Positions 1 through 11,100 of a DNA stretch of 64,000 bases are shown one piece after another. Every line of letters begins with the position of its first letter. Positions within the stretch are counted from its first letter, which is position 1. This DNA is from Plumapathes pennacea (Eukaryota > Cnidaria > Anthozoa > Antipatharia > Myriopathidae): contig OZ038470.1 in NCBI GenBank assembly GCA_964036295.1, positions 3,721,501-3,785,500 on the forward strand, in the 5' to 3' direction. The position numbers and the translations under genes were made by a program. The notes beneath the pieces were generated by a model. The model did not search any database. It was not told the DNA's origin and was given only the letters and a program-made list of their open reading frames with translations.

Positions 1-3000
1 AAAATCCCCTGAAAATTCACTGAAAATCCATTGAAAAAGCACTGAAAATCCACTGAAAAAACACTGAAAATGCACTGAAAAATCACTGAAAATCCACTGA
101 AAAAGCACTGAAAATCCACTGAAAAAACACTGAAAATGCGCTGAAAAATCACTGAAAATCCACACTGAAAAAACACTGAAAATCCACTGAAAAACCACTT
201 AAAATCCACTGAAAAAAAAAACACTGAAAATGCACTGAAAATGCACTGAAAAAAGCACTGAAAATACACTGAAAATGCACTGAAAATGCACTGAAAAATG
301 CACTGAAAAATCACTGAAAATCCACTGAAAAAGCACTGAAAATCCCCTTAAAATTCACTGAAAATCCATTGAAAAAGCACTGAAAATCCACTGAAAAAAC
401 ACTGAAAATCCACTGAAAAATCACTGAAAATCCACACTGAAAAAACACTGAAAATCCACTGAAAAACCACTTAAAATCCACTGAAAAAAACACTGAAAAT
501 GCACTGAAAATGCACTGAAAAAAGCACTGAAAATACACTAAAAATGCACTGAAAATGCACTGAAAAATGCACTGAAAAATCACTGAAAATCCACTGAAAA
601 TCCACTGAAAAAGCACTGAAAATCCCCTGAAAATTCACTGAAAATCCATTGAAAAAGCACTGAAAATCCACTGAAAAAAACACTGAAAATGCACTGAAAA
701 ATCACTGAAAATCCACACTGAAAAAACACTGAAAATCCACTGAAAAACCACTTAAAATCCACTGAAAAAAACACTGAAAATTTCCCTGAAAAATCCACTG
801 AAAAACCGCTGAAAAAAAGCACTGAAAAAAACACTGAAAATTCCCCTGAAAAATCCACTGAACAACCACTGAAAAATGCACTGAAAATGCACTGAAAAAT
901 CACTGAAAATCCACACTGAAAAAAACACTGAAAATCCACTGAAAAACCACTTAAAATCCACTGAAAAAAACACTGAAAATTCCCCTGAAAAATCCACTGA
1001 AAAACCGCTGAAAAAAGCACTGAAAATCCACTGAAAATCCACTGAAAAATCCACTGAAAAATCACTGAAAATCCACTGAAAATCCACTGAAAATCCCCTG
1101 AAAATTCACTGAAAATCCATTGAAAAAGCACTGAAAATCCACTGAAAAAACACTGAAAATGCACTGAAAAATCACTGAAAATCCACACTGAAAAAACACT
1201 GAAAATCCACTGAAAAACCACTAAAAATCCACTGAAAAAAACACTGAAAATTCCCCTGAAAATCCACTGAAAAACCACTGAAAAAAAGCACTGAAAATCC
1301 ACTGAAAATCCACTGAAAATGCACTGAAAAATGCACTGAAAAATCACTGAAAATCCACTGAAAATCCACTGAAAATCCACTGAAAATCCCCTGAAAATTC
1401 ACTGAAAATCCATTGAAAAAGCACTGAAAATCCACTGAAAAAACACTGAAAATGCACTGAAAAATCACTGAAAATCCACACTGAAAAAACACTGAAAATC
1501 CACTGAAAAACCACTTAAAATGCACTGAAAAAAACACTGAAAATTCCCCTGAAAATCCACTGAAAAAAGCACTGAAAATGCACTGAAAATGCACTGAAAA
1601 TGAACTGAAAAATGTACTGAAAAATCACTGAAAATCCACTGAAAGTCCACTGAAAATCCACTGAAAATCCCCTGAAAATTCACTGAAAATCCATTGAAAA
1701 AGCACTGAAAATGCACTGAAAAAACACTGAAAATGCACTGAAAAACCACTTAAAATCCACTGAAAAAAACACTGAAAATTCCCCTGAAAATCCACTGAAA
1801 AACCACTGAAAAAAGCACTGAAAATGCACTGAAAATGCACTGAAAAATGCTCTGAAAAATCACTGAAAATCCACTGAAAGTCCACTGAAAATCCCCTGAA
1901 AATTTACTGAAAATCCATTGAAAAAGCACTGAAAATGCACTGAAAAAACACTGAAAATGCACTGAAAAATCACTGAAAATCCACACTAAAGAAACACTGA
2001 AAATCCACTGAAAAACCACTTAAAATCCACTTAAAATCCACTGAAAAAAGCACTGAAAATCCACTGAAAATCCAATTAAAATCCACTTAAAATCCACTGA
2101 AAAAAACACTGAAAAACCACTGAAAAAAGTACTGAAAATCCACTGAAAATCCACTGAAAAATGCACTGAAAAATCACTGAAAATCCATTGAAAAAGCACT
2201 GAAAATGCACTGAAAAAACACTGAAAATGCACTGAAAAATCACTGAAAATCCACACTGAAAAAACACTGAAAATCCCCTGAAAATCCACTGAAAATCCAT
2301 TGAAAAAGCACTGAAAATCCACTGAAAAAACACTGAAAATGCACTGAAAAATCACTGAAAATCCACACTGAAAAAGCACTGAAAATCCACTGAAAAACCA
2401 CTTAAAATGCACTGAAAAAAACACTGAAAATTCCCCTGAAAATCCACTGAAAAACCACTGAAAAAAGCACTGAAAATCCACTGAAAATCCACTGAAAATG
2501 AACTGAAAAATGTACTGAAAAATCACTGAAAATCCACTGAAAGTCCACTGAAAATCCACTGAAAATCCCCTGAAAATTCACTGAAAATCCATTGAAAAAG
2601 CACTGAAAATGCACTGAAAAAACACTGAAAATGCACTGAAAAACCACTTAAAATCCACTGAAAAAAACACTGAAAATTCCCCTGAAAATCCACTGAAAAA
2701 CCACTGAAAAAAGCACTGAAAATGCACTGAAAATGCACTGAAAAATGCTCTGAAAAATCACTGAAAATCCACTGAAAGTCCACTGAAAATCCACTGAAAA
2801 TCCCCTGAAAATTTACTGAAAATCCATTGAAAAAGCACTGAAAATGCACTGAAAAAACACTGAAAATGCACTGAAAAATCACTGAAAATCCACACTAAAG
2901 AAACACTGAAAAACCACTTAAAATCCACTTAAAATCCACTGAAAAAAGCACTGAAACTCCACTGAAAATCCAATTAAAATCCACTTAAAATCCACTTAAA

Positions 3001-4457
3001 ATCCACTGAAAAAAGCACTGAAAATCCACTGAAAATCCAATTAAAATCCACTTAAAATCCACTGAAAAAAACACTGAAAAAGCACTGAAAAAAGCACTGA
3101 AATTCCACTGAAAAATGCACTGAAAAATCACTGAAAATCCATTGAAAAAGCACTGAAAATGCACTGAAAAAACACTGAAAATGCACTGAAAAATCACTGA
3201 AAATCCACACTGAAAAAACACTGAAAACCCACTGAAAAACCACTTAAAATCCACTTATAATCCACTGAAAAAACACTGAAAATCCCCTGAAAATCCACTG
3301 AAAAACCACTGAAAAAAGCACTGAAAATGCACTGAAAATGCACTGAAAATGCACTGAAAAATGCACTGAAAAATCACTGAAAATCCACTGAAAATCCACT
3401 GAAAATCCACTGAAAAAGCACTGAAAATCCCCTGAAAATCCACTGAAAAACCACTGAAACTCCACTGAAAAAAGCACTGAAAATGCACTGAAAATGCACT
3501 GAAAAATGCACTGAAAAATCTATGAAATTGAACTGAAAAAGCAATGAAAAAGCACTGAAAATCCACTGAAAATTCAATGAAAAATCACTGAAATTCCACT
3601 GAAATTCCACTTAAAAAGCACTGAAAATCTACTAAAAATCCACTGAAAAACCACTAAAAATCCACTGAAAAACTACTGAAAAACCACTGAAAAACCACTG
3701 AAAAACCACTGAAAATCCACTGAAAAACCACTAAAAATCCACTGGAAAACTACTGAAAAACCACTGAAAAACCACTGAAAATCCACTGAAAAACTACTGA
3801 AAATCTCCTGAAAATCCACTGAAAATCCACTGAAAAACCACTTAAAATCCACTGAAGAACCACTGAAAATCCAGTGAAAAACCACTGAAAATACACTGAA
3901 AAACCACTGAAATTCCACTGAAAAACCACTGAAAATCCACTGAAAAACCACTTAAAATCCACGGGAAAACTACTGAAAAACCACTGAAAAACCACTGAAA
4001 ATCCCCTGAAAATCCACTGAAAAACTACTGAAAATCTCCTGAAAATCCACTGAAAATCCACTGAAAAACCACTTAAAATCCACTGAAGAACCACTGAAAA
4101 TCCACTGAAAAACCACTGAAAAACCACTGAAAATGCACTGAAAATGCACTGAAAAATGACTGAAAATCCCCTGATAATCCATTGAAAATCCACTGAAAAA
4201 CCACTGAAATTCCACTGAAAAGGCACTGAAAATCCACTGAAAAAGCACTAAAAATGTACTGAAAATCCATTGAAAAAAGTACTGAAAATCCACTGAAAAA
4301 GTACTGAAAATGCACTGAAATAAGCACTGAAAATCTACTGAAAAAGCACTGAAATTCCACTAAAAAAGCACTGAAAATCCACTGAGAAAAGCACTTAAAA
4401 TCTACTGAAAAACCACTGAAATAACACTGAAAATCCACTGAAAAACCACTGATAATG
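1..4457. repeat. AT-rich satellite/minisatellite array, about 11-bp unit
   Basis: About 4.4 kb made almost entirely of a 10-12 bp unit close to CACTGAAAATC, with variants such as GCACTGAAAA, CCCCTGAAAATT and CCATTGAAAA. A longer block beginning AAAATCCCCTGAAAATTC recurs near 1, 339, 618, 1090, 1384 and 1667, so higher-order duplication is visible. The right third (about 3600-4457) is more diverged and uses AAAACCACTG more often. Long open frames on the minus strand (FQWIFSGFSV-type repeats) arise because the reverse complement of the unit has no stop codon and an 11-base period cycles the frame. They are not treated as genes. The array appears to lie in an intron of CWC25, whose exon 4 donor is at 4526-4531. 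It runs off the left edge. Confidence 0.95.
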
Positions 4458-4531
4458 CACCAAGGAGGAGTGAGTGGTTTTCACAAGACCTTTTGCTTTT
4501 AGGCAATCAGTGGGTTTTCTGTAATCCTTAC

Positions 4532-7175
4532 CTTAAACGCCCATCCCCATGGGATTTATTGTGGACATTTTTCTTCCCATTCACTGTGTAAAGTCTTTCA
4601 TTATCTGAACTATGACCATCTATTTCATCATTGTCGCTGCCACGCTTTGCTTTTTCTTTCTTCTTCTTCTCCTTCCTCTTCCTCTTCTTTTCCTTCTTTT
4701 TGGACTTGTCCAGATTTGCTTGTAGCATTTGCCTCAGTTGCTTCATTTTTACAGGATTGTTCATCAGCTCTTTCCTCTTCTCCTCCTCCTTTCTCTTGAT
4801 CATTAACAGAGGATCGTCCCGCACTTTAGCCGCCAGGTCACTCACAGAGTTTGCACCAGTATCATTCATGAAAGATGCACCAGGAACGTTGGTTTCCTAG
4901 TCAAAGTATAAACTTGTTAAGTCCATTTGAGCATCATTCTAACAGTTTGCATTGTTCTCCAGTGGAGTTTGTTGCTAACCTTTTCACTTCTAAGGGTGAA
5001 CTTGACCCAAAATAGAAAACCTCCAACTCCTAAACTGTGAAATTAAACCTAAGAGTATGACCATTCATGTAGCAGTGTGAAGATCAAAGACTTCAACAGC
5101 AAATCTGTAACTGTGGACTTTACTTTATTCCCGAGCTTCTGCAAAATGGCTTTACAGAGGGAATACCCAAGTCTAACTCTGAACTAATCGAATGTTACAT
5201 GGATAGATATAGCATACAGGATAATAGGGCTATTGATTACAAACATTACAAAAGATCATAGGCATTTCCTAGGCTTTTCCAAATTAGATAAATAGAGAAT
5301 ACAATCATTATACGGTAATAAAATGGAAACAAAGATAAAATTGATGACGTAACACAAATCTTCAGACGGGACGTGACTGCAGTGTCTGCACGGAATATGT
5401 GACTACAAGGAATGTGATGTGACTACACGGAATGTAATCCTATTACATTCACATAAAAGCTCCCAATGAGCATATTCTATTAACAAATGCTACTTCCAAC
5501 TTCTGGACTGTCCAATGCAACTAAAGGTGTGACCACTCAAATCAAAGCTCTCACTGAGTATATTCTTAAGCAGTAATCACTTCCAACTCCTGAATTGTCA
5601 AATGAAACCTAAAGGTGTGACCACTCTAAAGTGAAAGCCTTCCATTAGTACATTCTAACAGCAGCATTCATGTTGTTTTTGTTAGTGTGTACTTTAGTTA
5701 ATGTCTTTCTTTGCGAGTATACTTTGACAGAGAAACACAGTAGTAAATCTCATGGGTGATCAAGAGTGAGCCCACTCTTCAAGCCCCAAGAGTGATCAGA
5801 GACAAACTTCAGTCAGTTACAGTATGTCAAAGTTCACTGTGGAGAAAAATGGCAGGTGAACTCTCGAAGTTGGTTGAACTATTTTAGTCTCTTTTGACCT
5901 TACATGACTCATACATTTTGTTCAGGGCAGGTTGGGAGACTTACATGAAAAGTCTGGATAAGGATAAAGGGTTATAGTCACAGGGGACCCCTGCATGGGG
6001 TCATTCTTGAGATTCTACACTAAAATCTGAATGAAAACTTAAATGACTAATCAGTGCTGTACCAGTGTCTCACCTCTTCTTTGTCATTTGCCAATGGGTC
6101 CACTTTTTTGTCAATCATCTTACCAAGCAGGTATTCCTCATGATCCACCTGACCAGGAGCTGAGTACATCCAGTCCAGCTTCTCATTTTTCTTCCTGGAG
6201 AAGTGAAAATGAAAATACATATGTGTACATTGCTTTGATACCAATATTTAACACTTAGTTGGATTTCCCAGGAATTCCTATGACATCATATAGTTGCCCA
6301 TATTGTGCGAGTTTCAAATTCATCGCTGCATTAACCCTTTCATTCCCAAGTCCATTTATAATGTAGATTCTCCCAAGCATCCAAGGGGAAATGTATGAGG
6401 GATGTAGTGAGAATTGGTACTCTAATCAGCTTTGCTATCAGAGGCCAGAGCTCTCCATGCTGTATGATATATTTCTGGTGACAAACTGAAGGAGAAAATT
6501 AAAGTTGATCACTCTTGGGAGTGAATACCCTGCTAACAGAGCCTCAGAGCAAATGTTGGAGACTCTGCCAATGACCTTGCATTCATTTGTTGAGCATGTG
6601 CAATGCGCAAGCCTCCCTCCCAAACATTTGGATGAGTCAAACCAGTTTCTTTGTCTCGATAAACGGGTTATAAGTTGACTGTTTTTGTGCCCACCATGCT
6701 CTTCGAAATGAGGTTTTGACAGGCTTTGCCACATAGGGCTTGCACATGCTCAACAGAGAAAGTTGAGCTCATTGGCAGAGCCTTCTTCATCTTTCTACAT
6801 TTCTAGTAGGGAAGAGTGAAGGAGGCTCTCCATGCAACAACCCCCCCCCCCTCCCCCTCCCCCCTCCAGATAAACCCCACAACACATACCTCGCTACTCC
6901 TTGTTCCACGGCATGTCTTTGCATGTCTTCTCTAGCTCGTTCTTCTTCAAGTTCTCTCCGGAGTTGTTCGATTTTCTTGGACTCGGCTTCAGCCTTCTGC
7001 TCCGCTTTCCACACTTTCTCGACATTTCGGATCGTTTGCGGATGCCAGCTCTTCTTTAGATTCTAATAAAAACAATCAAAGTAGTATTGGTACTTCAAAG
7101 AATGACGTCTCCGTGTTTCCATGGAGAAATCTAAAGCCTAAAGCAAGAAATACTCACCAAATCGCCTCCCCCCAT
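4532..7175 (-). CDS. CWC25: Pre-mRNA-splicing factor CWC25 homologue (5' exons, partial)
   Basis: CWC25 joins the activated spliceosome and promotes the first transesterification step. Four exons are readable on the minus strand: 7175-7158 (six codons, MGGGDL), 7062-6890, 6194-6074 and 4896-4532. All have GT-AG borders and phases match. The N-terminus is highly conserved: exon 2 opens NLKKSWHPQTIRNVEKVW and exon 3 carries EKLDWMY and EEYLLGK. Exon 4 has the GANSVSDLAAKVRDDPL block, then NNPVKMKQL and a strongly basic Lys/Arg/Glu tract. About 225 residues are visible. The Ser/Arg-rich middle and conserved C-terminus must lie left of position 1, beyond the satellite array. A C-rich tract at 6841-6866 sits close to the exon 2 donor. 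The start is fixed by the MGGGDL match. Divergent from INVS. Confidence 0.93.
6331..6525. mobile_element. TTAA-flanked MITE, copy 1
   Basis: Starts TTAACCCTTTCATTCCCAAG and ends near CTTGGGAGTGAAT, with the shared internal body (GAGTGATGTAGTGAGAATTG in better copies). The right terminus is eroded. Lies in CWC25 intron 2. Confidence 0.75.
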
Positions 7176-8116
7176 GCTTCAAAAGACAAATTTTTTGACT
7201 GTCCGGTATATACTTCATGTAATTTGAATGCATTGTTAAAGCTCTGAAAACGGCCTGAGAGCTAGTTTCCATTCCATTGCGACCAAACGTCAACATGGCG
7301 GGGATGTCAGTTCCGCCAAAGGGAAAATCGTATTAATTTTTCAGTAAGTTCTATTTGTTGCCAAGCAATACATATGATCCATATACTGAAATCAAGTCTT
7401 GAAAATCAGGTCAAGAAGGCGATTTTCGATGCTGTATACTGTGTTGCTTTGGATTACGGCAGGACTATTGTCGTCGCGTCGAAGCATGAAGTGTAATCGT
7501 TTCGATTTCTCAGAGATAATGGAGTTATTTCCTGTGCCGATGATGAAGAAGTCGTCCTGAAGCTATGAGCTCAACTGTAAGTAATCCAGTGTAAGTTTAT
7601 GAAGGAGTCCGAGAAAAGATGTATGTTTATATTTTTCCGCATCGATACCTTCGATCAATAAATCGTGAAACTGTGTGTTAAGTACTCCGATTTGTCGGGA
7701 GCATGATTATACTGCGATTAATAATAGTGTTAAACCACCATATGGATTATTCAATGGCCTATATTCGTAAACTCTAGGCTCTCAAATCATGAAACAAGGT
7801 AATTCTTTTTAATAACAAGAAATCCCCATAGCTTTCACAGGCTACAAACGCGAAACACGATACATTAACCTATAATATGTGGATTTGAATAGTTTTTCCT
7901 AATTTATAACTAATATAAATAGTTTTACAGAGGAAATCATGGAAACCTGTCTTCTGTCCTTTTTGTTTTTGAGGGAGAGGATGACTTTTGCTTTAGCCCA
8001 GATGGCAGTTCATCTCCGCAAGGTTTGTACTGTTGACATAAACAAAAAAATAATCCCATGAATGGTCTGAGTATGTTTCTGATGCCTACTCCATTTGGTC
8101 CTTGCCTTGGTTTCAG
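7176..8116. promoter_or_regulatory. Divergent spacer between CWC25 and INVS
   Basis: The two genes run away from this 0.9-kb stretch, so it should hold both promoters. A CAACATGGCGGGG match near 7291 resembles a YY1-type initiator element, which is common at housekeeping promoters. An ATG followed by three codons and a consensus GTAAGT donor is at 7565-7582, but its phase (0) does not fit the first supported INVS exon (phase 1). A second candidate, ATGAAACAAG followed by GTAATT near 7789, would fit the phase. Neither is proven. No other gene is seen. Confidence 0.5.
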
Positions 8117-11100
8117 CTGTTGGAGATTTATCATGCATGCCCCTCCATGCAGCAGCCGTGAATGGTGAAAAGGCTGTCCTGCGGAAACTGCTACAGATAG
8201 GTTAGAAGTGAATGTAGTGGTGAATTTAAATACTTAAGAGAATTATATATAAAATATCATAGATTTTATAAGCCACATTAGTTAATCATTGTTACCTTAT
8301 ATCCTTTTACATCTCAGCTGGAAATCATGCAGACATTGCTAACATTCAAAGCCATTATGGCCGGACACCACTGGTATGATATACCTAATACCGCAAAAAA
8401 TCATAATCTGCCAATTTTGTCTGTCTGCCCATCTCTACAACCTACATATTATGAATACTATCTTTGTCACAGGTCTACAGTGTCCTGGGAGACCGACAGG
8501 ATTGCGCTGAGCTACTGTTAAAGGCAGGAGCAAATGTAGGTTCTGATCAGAATCCAAAAAAAGTACCCAATATAGTATCCCAAGAAGACAGTCAAGGGTT
8601 GAATCTAGCCAACTTTTGTTTTTACTTGCTCAGACGAAGGGCTAGCACTCAAAACATCGGCTTCAAATTCTTTTACAGCATCTAGTGTTCACACATCAAC
8701 GCTTAGTTGATTCATTATTCGCTATACCGATGCAGTCAAAATCCAGGCCTCTTTAGTACTAGTTTTCCTTACTTTCAAAATGACTTATTTATGTGTACTC
8801 TTTTATCACGTCATTAAAATAGATTGAAATCCTTTTGTGTTTCAGGTAAATACTGTAGATGTATATGGCATGACTGCACTTCATTATTCTGCTAATCAGG
8901 TTTGTATACTCACAGCTGAAAGATTTTACACACTTTTGTTTTTATTTTTGTTAATGCTAAATACTATAGATTTGAAAAGGCCTGACACGGCAGAAATGCC
9001 AACTCTCTCTCTCTCTCTTGCGTGAGAGCCTCATCTCCTGCTCACCTGTGAACTCATGTCAACCTGAAATCTGAAATCTCCCAATTTCCCATGATCAAAA
9101 ACATCAGTTATGTTTTTAGGGCCAATTCACACTATACTAGACAGTTCACTAACAAAATAATTTTGTGCACAGGGAAACCACAAGTGTACCAAACTTCTGC
9201 TGTCCAAGGGTGCGGACTGGAAAGTAAAGAATAATGAAGGAAGGTATGGAATGGGTTAGGGTTAGGGTTAGACAGACGGACTGACAGATGGACTGACAGA
9301 CGGACTGCCAGGCAGACTTCCCTTATTAGTCTGAGAGTGGAACAGTTGGATACCTTTCTGTCTTTCCCACAGAACTCCACTGCACTTTGCTGCGACTCAA
9401 AAGTCTCCAAAGGTTTGTTGAGCTCCTGTGATCCTTCCCTCACTCCTTCTTTTCTTCCCCCTCCTTACCATCTTTCCTTTATTCCTTTCTACTTTATGGT
9501 ATCCCTTGCTTTCTTCTCCCTGAGTTCTTCATTTTTTTCCCTTCACTCATGGCATCTATTTTTTTATGGCCAGTGTCTCATCCTGCTTTTGAAACGCATA
9601 CCAAAAGGAGAAGTAGATCATGAGGACGATGACTGCATCACACCACTGCACTACAGTTCAGAGTGTGGCAACTTGGAACATGTCAAGCTTCTACTGAAGG
9701 CAGGGGCCTCTCCTAAAGCGACTGATTTTGAAAGTAGGTGTCCAGTTTGCTTTCATGAACAACAACAAAATAAAACATGACAAAAATGTGAGTAAGGTAT
9801 CAAAAGCCAAGTTCTCCTTACTGTATGCTATATTTCTAGTGAGTAAAGTGAAGGAGAAAATTGAAGTTGATTACTCTTGGGAGACAAAGGGTTAAACTTA
9901 AATCCTATTTAATTGTAAAAGAAAAAAAGAAAAAATAGTGCAAAATAAAATGAATGAATGAATGAATGAATGAATGATTTGGTGCAGTATATCTATCATC
10001 TCTTTCTCTTTTCCTTTGTCCCCCTAACCTATCTTTTTGTGTCCTTCAGAGAAAACAGCTCTTCACTGGGCAGCTACAAATGAGAATGCAGGTGTCATCA
10101 AGCTCTTACTGGTAAGACATGTTCTATCACCACAAGGATATTGATATCCTTGTGGTGATAGAACTATAGTGTAAAACATGGTCATGTAGGAGTAGAGCTG
10201 AAGTGATTGTGAGTCCTTCATACACTGTGTACTGCTCTTTGTGCTTATTGCAATTTTTGCTTTTTTGGATGCGGCACACATATTTGAGGTAGGGTGCTTA
10301 TTCCGGGAAATATGACATTTGTTTAGGACCAGGAACCAGATGTGATCAACTGTCAGAACGTGGAAGGCAGAGCAGCCATTCATTTAGCTGTTGCTTATCA
10401 AAACAGCGCTGTGGTGAAAGTATTGGTCTCAACAGAGAAATGTAGGGTATCTTTGATAGACAACATGGGACGTTCACCTCTTCACTGGGCTGCAGTTGTA
10501 GGTAAGTTAACCATTGGCAAATTCGTCCTTGCAAATTCTTAGAAATTTCTTTGTAATTCTTACAAGAAGTGCAAAGGATGGCAATAAGACACTTTGCTTT
10601 TGCAGGAAACTCACAGATCGTCAGTCTACTCCTGCAAACGAAAGCTGACTACAAGGCAGTTGATGACAATGGTGCCACAGCACTTCATTATGCGGCACAA
10701 CGCAACTTTGGCCAGACTGTTGAACTGATGTTGTCTTTTGAGAAAATGGGGGATTTGCGAGATAATGAGGGACGCACTGCACTTATGTGGGCAGCAGGAA
10801 AAGGTGGGTGTGTGTATGCCTGAGAATTTGACTCTGTGCTTATTAGAGTTGACAGAGTCCATATAGAAACATAGGCACAACATTCCATGAAATTTGAGTG
10901 ACTTTTAAAATAATCCCATGACCTCACAACATTGACCAAACACCCTGGCAGCCAACTACTGTACAAGTCACAACAACAAAGTATAAACATATGCTTGTTA
11001 ACCCTTTCACTCCCAAGTTCAAAGTGCAGATTCTCCCAACCTTTTCAGAAGTAAATATATGAGTGATGTAGTGAGAGTTGATAGTTTATTCAGCTTTCAT

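Noticed and set aside
311-4438. Many long minus-strand open frames encoding Phe/Ser/Gln-rich repeats
   Set aside because: They are by-products of an 11-bp repeat lacking stop codons in reverse complement; all three frames are open and no splice or start logic supports a gene.
7565-7576. Four-codon first exon (MSST) for INVS
   Set aside because: Good donor, but its phase does not match the next supported exon.
9251-9270. Possible telomere or chromosome end
   Set aside because: Only three GGGTTA units inside a gene intron; an interstitial microsatellite is the simpler reading.
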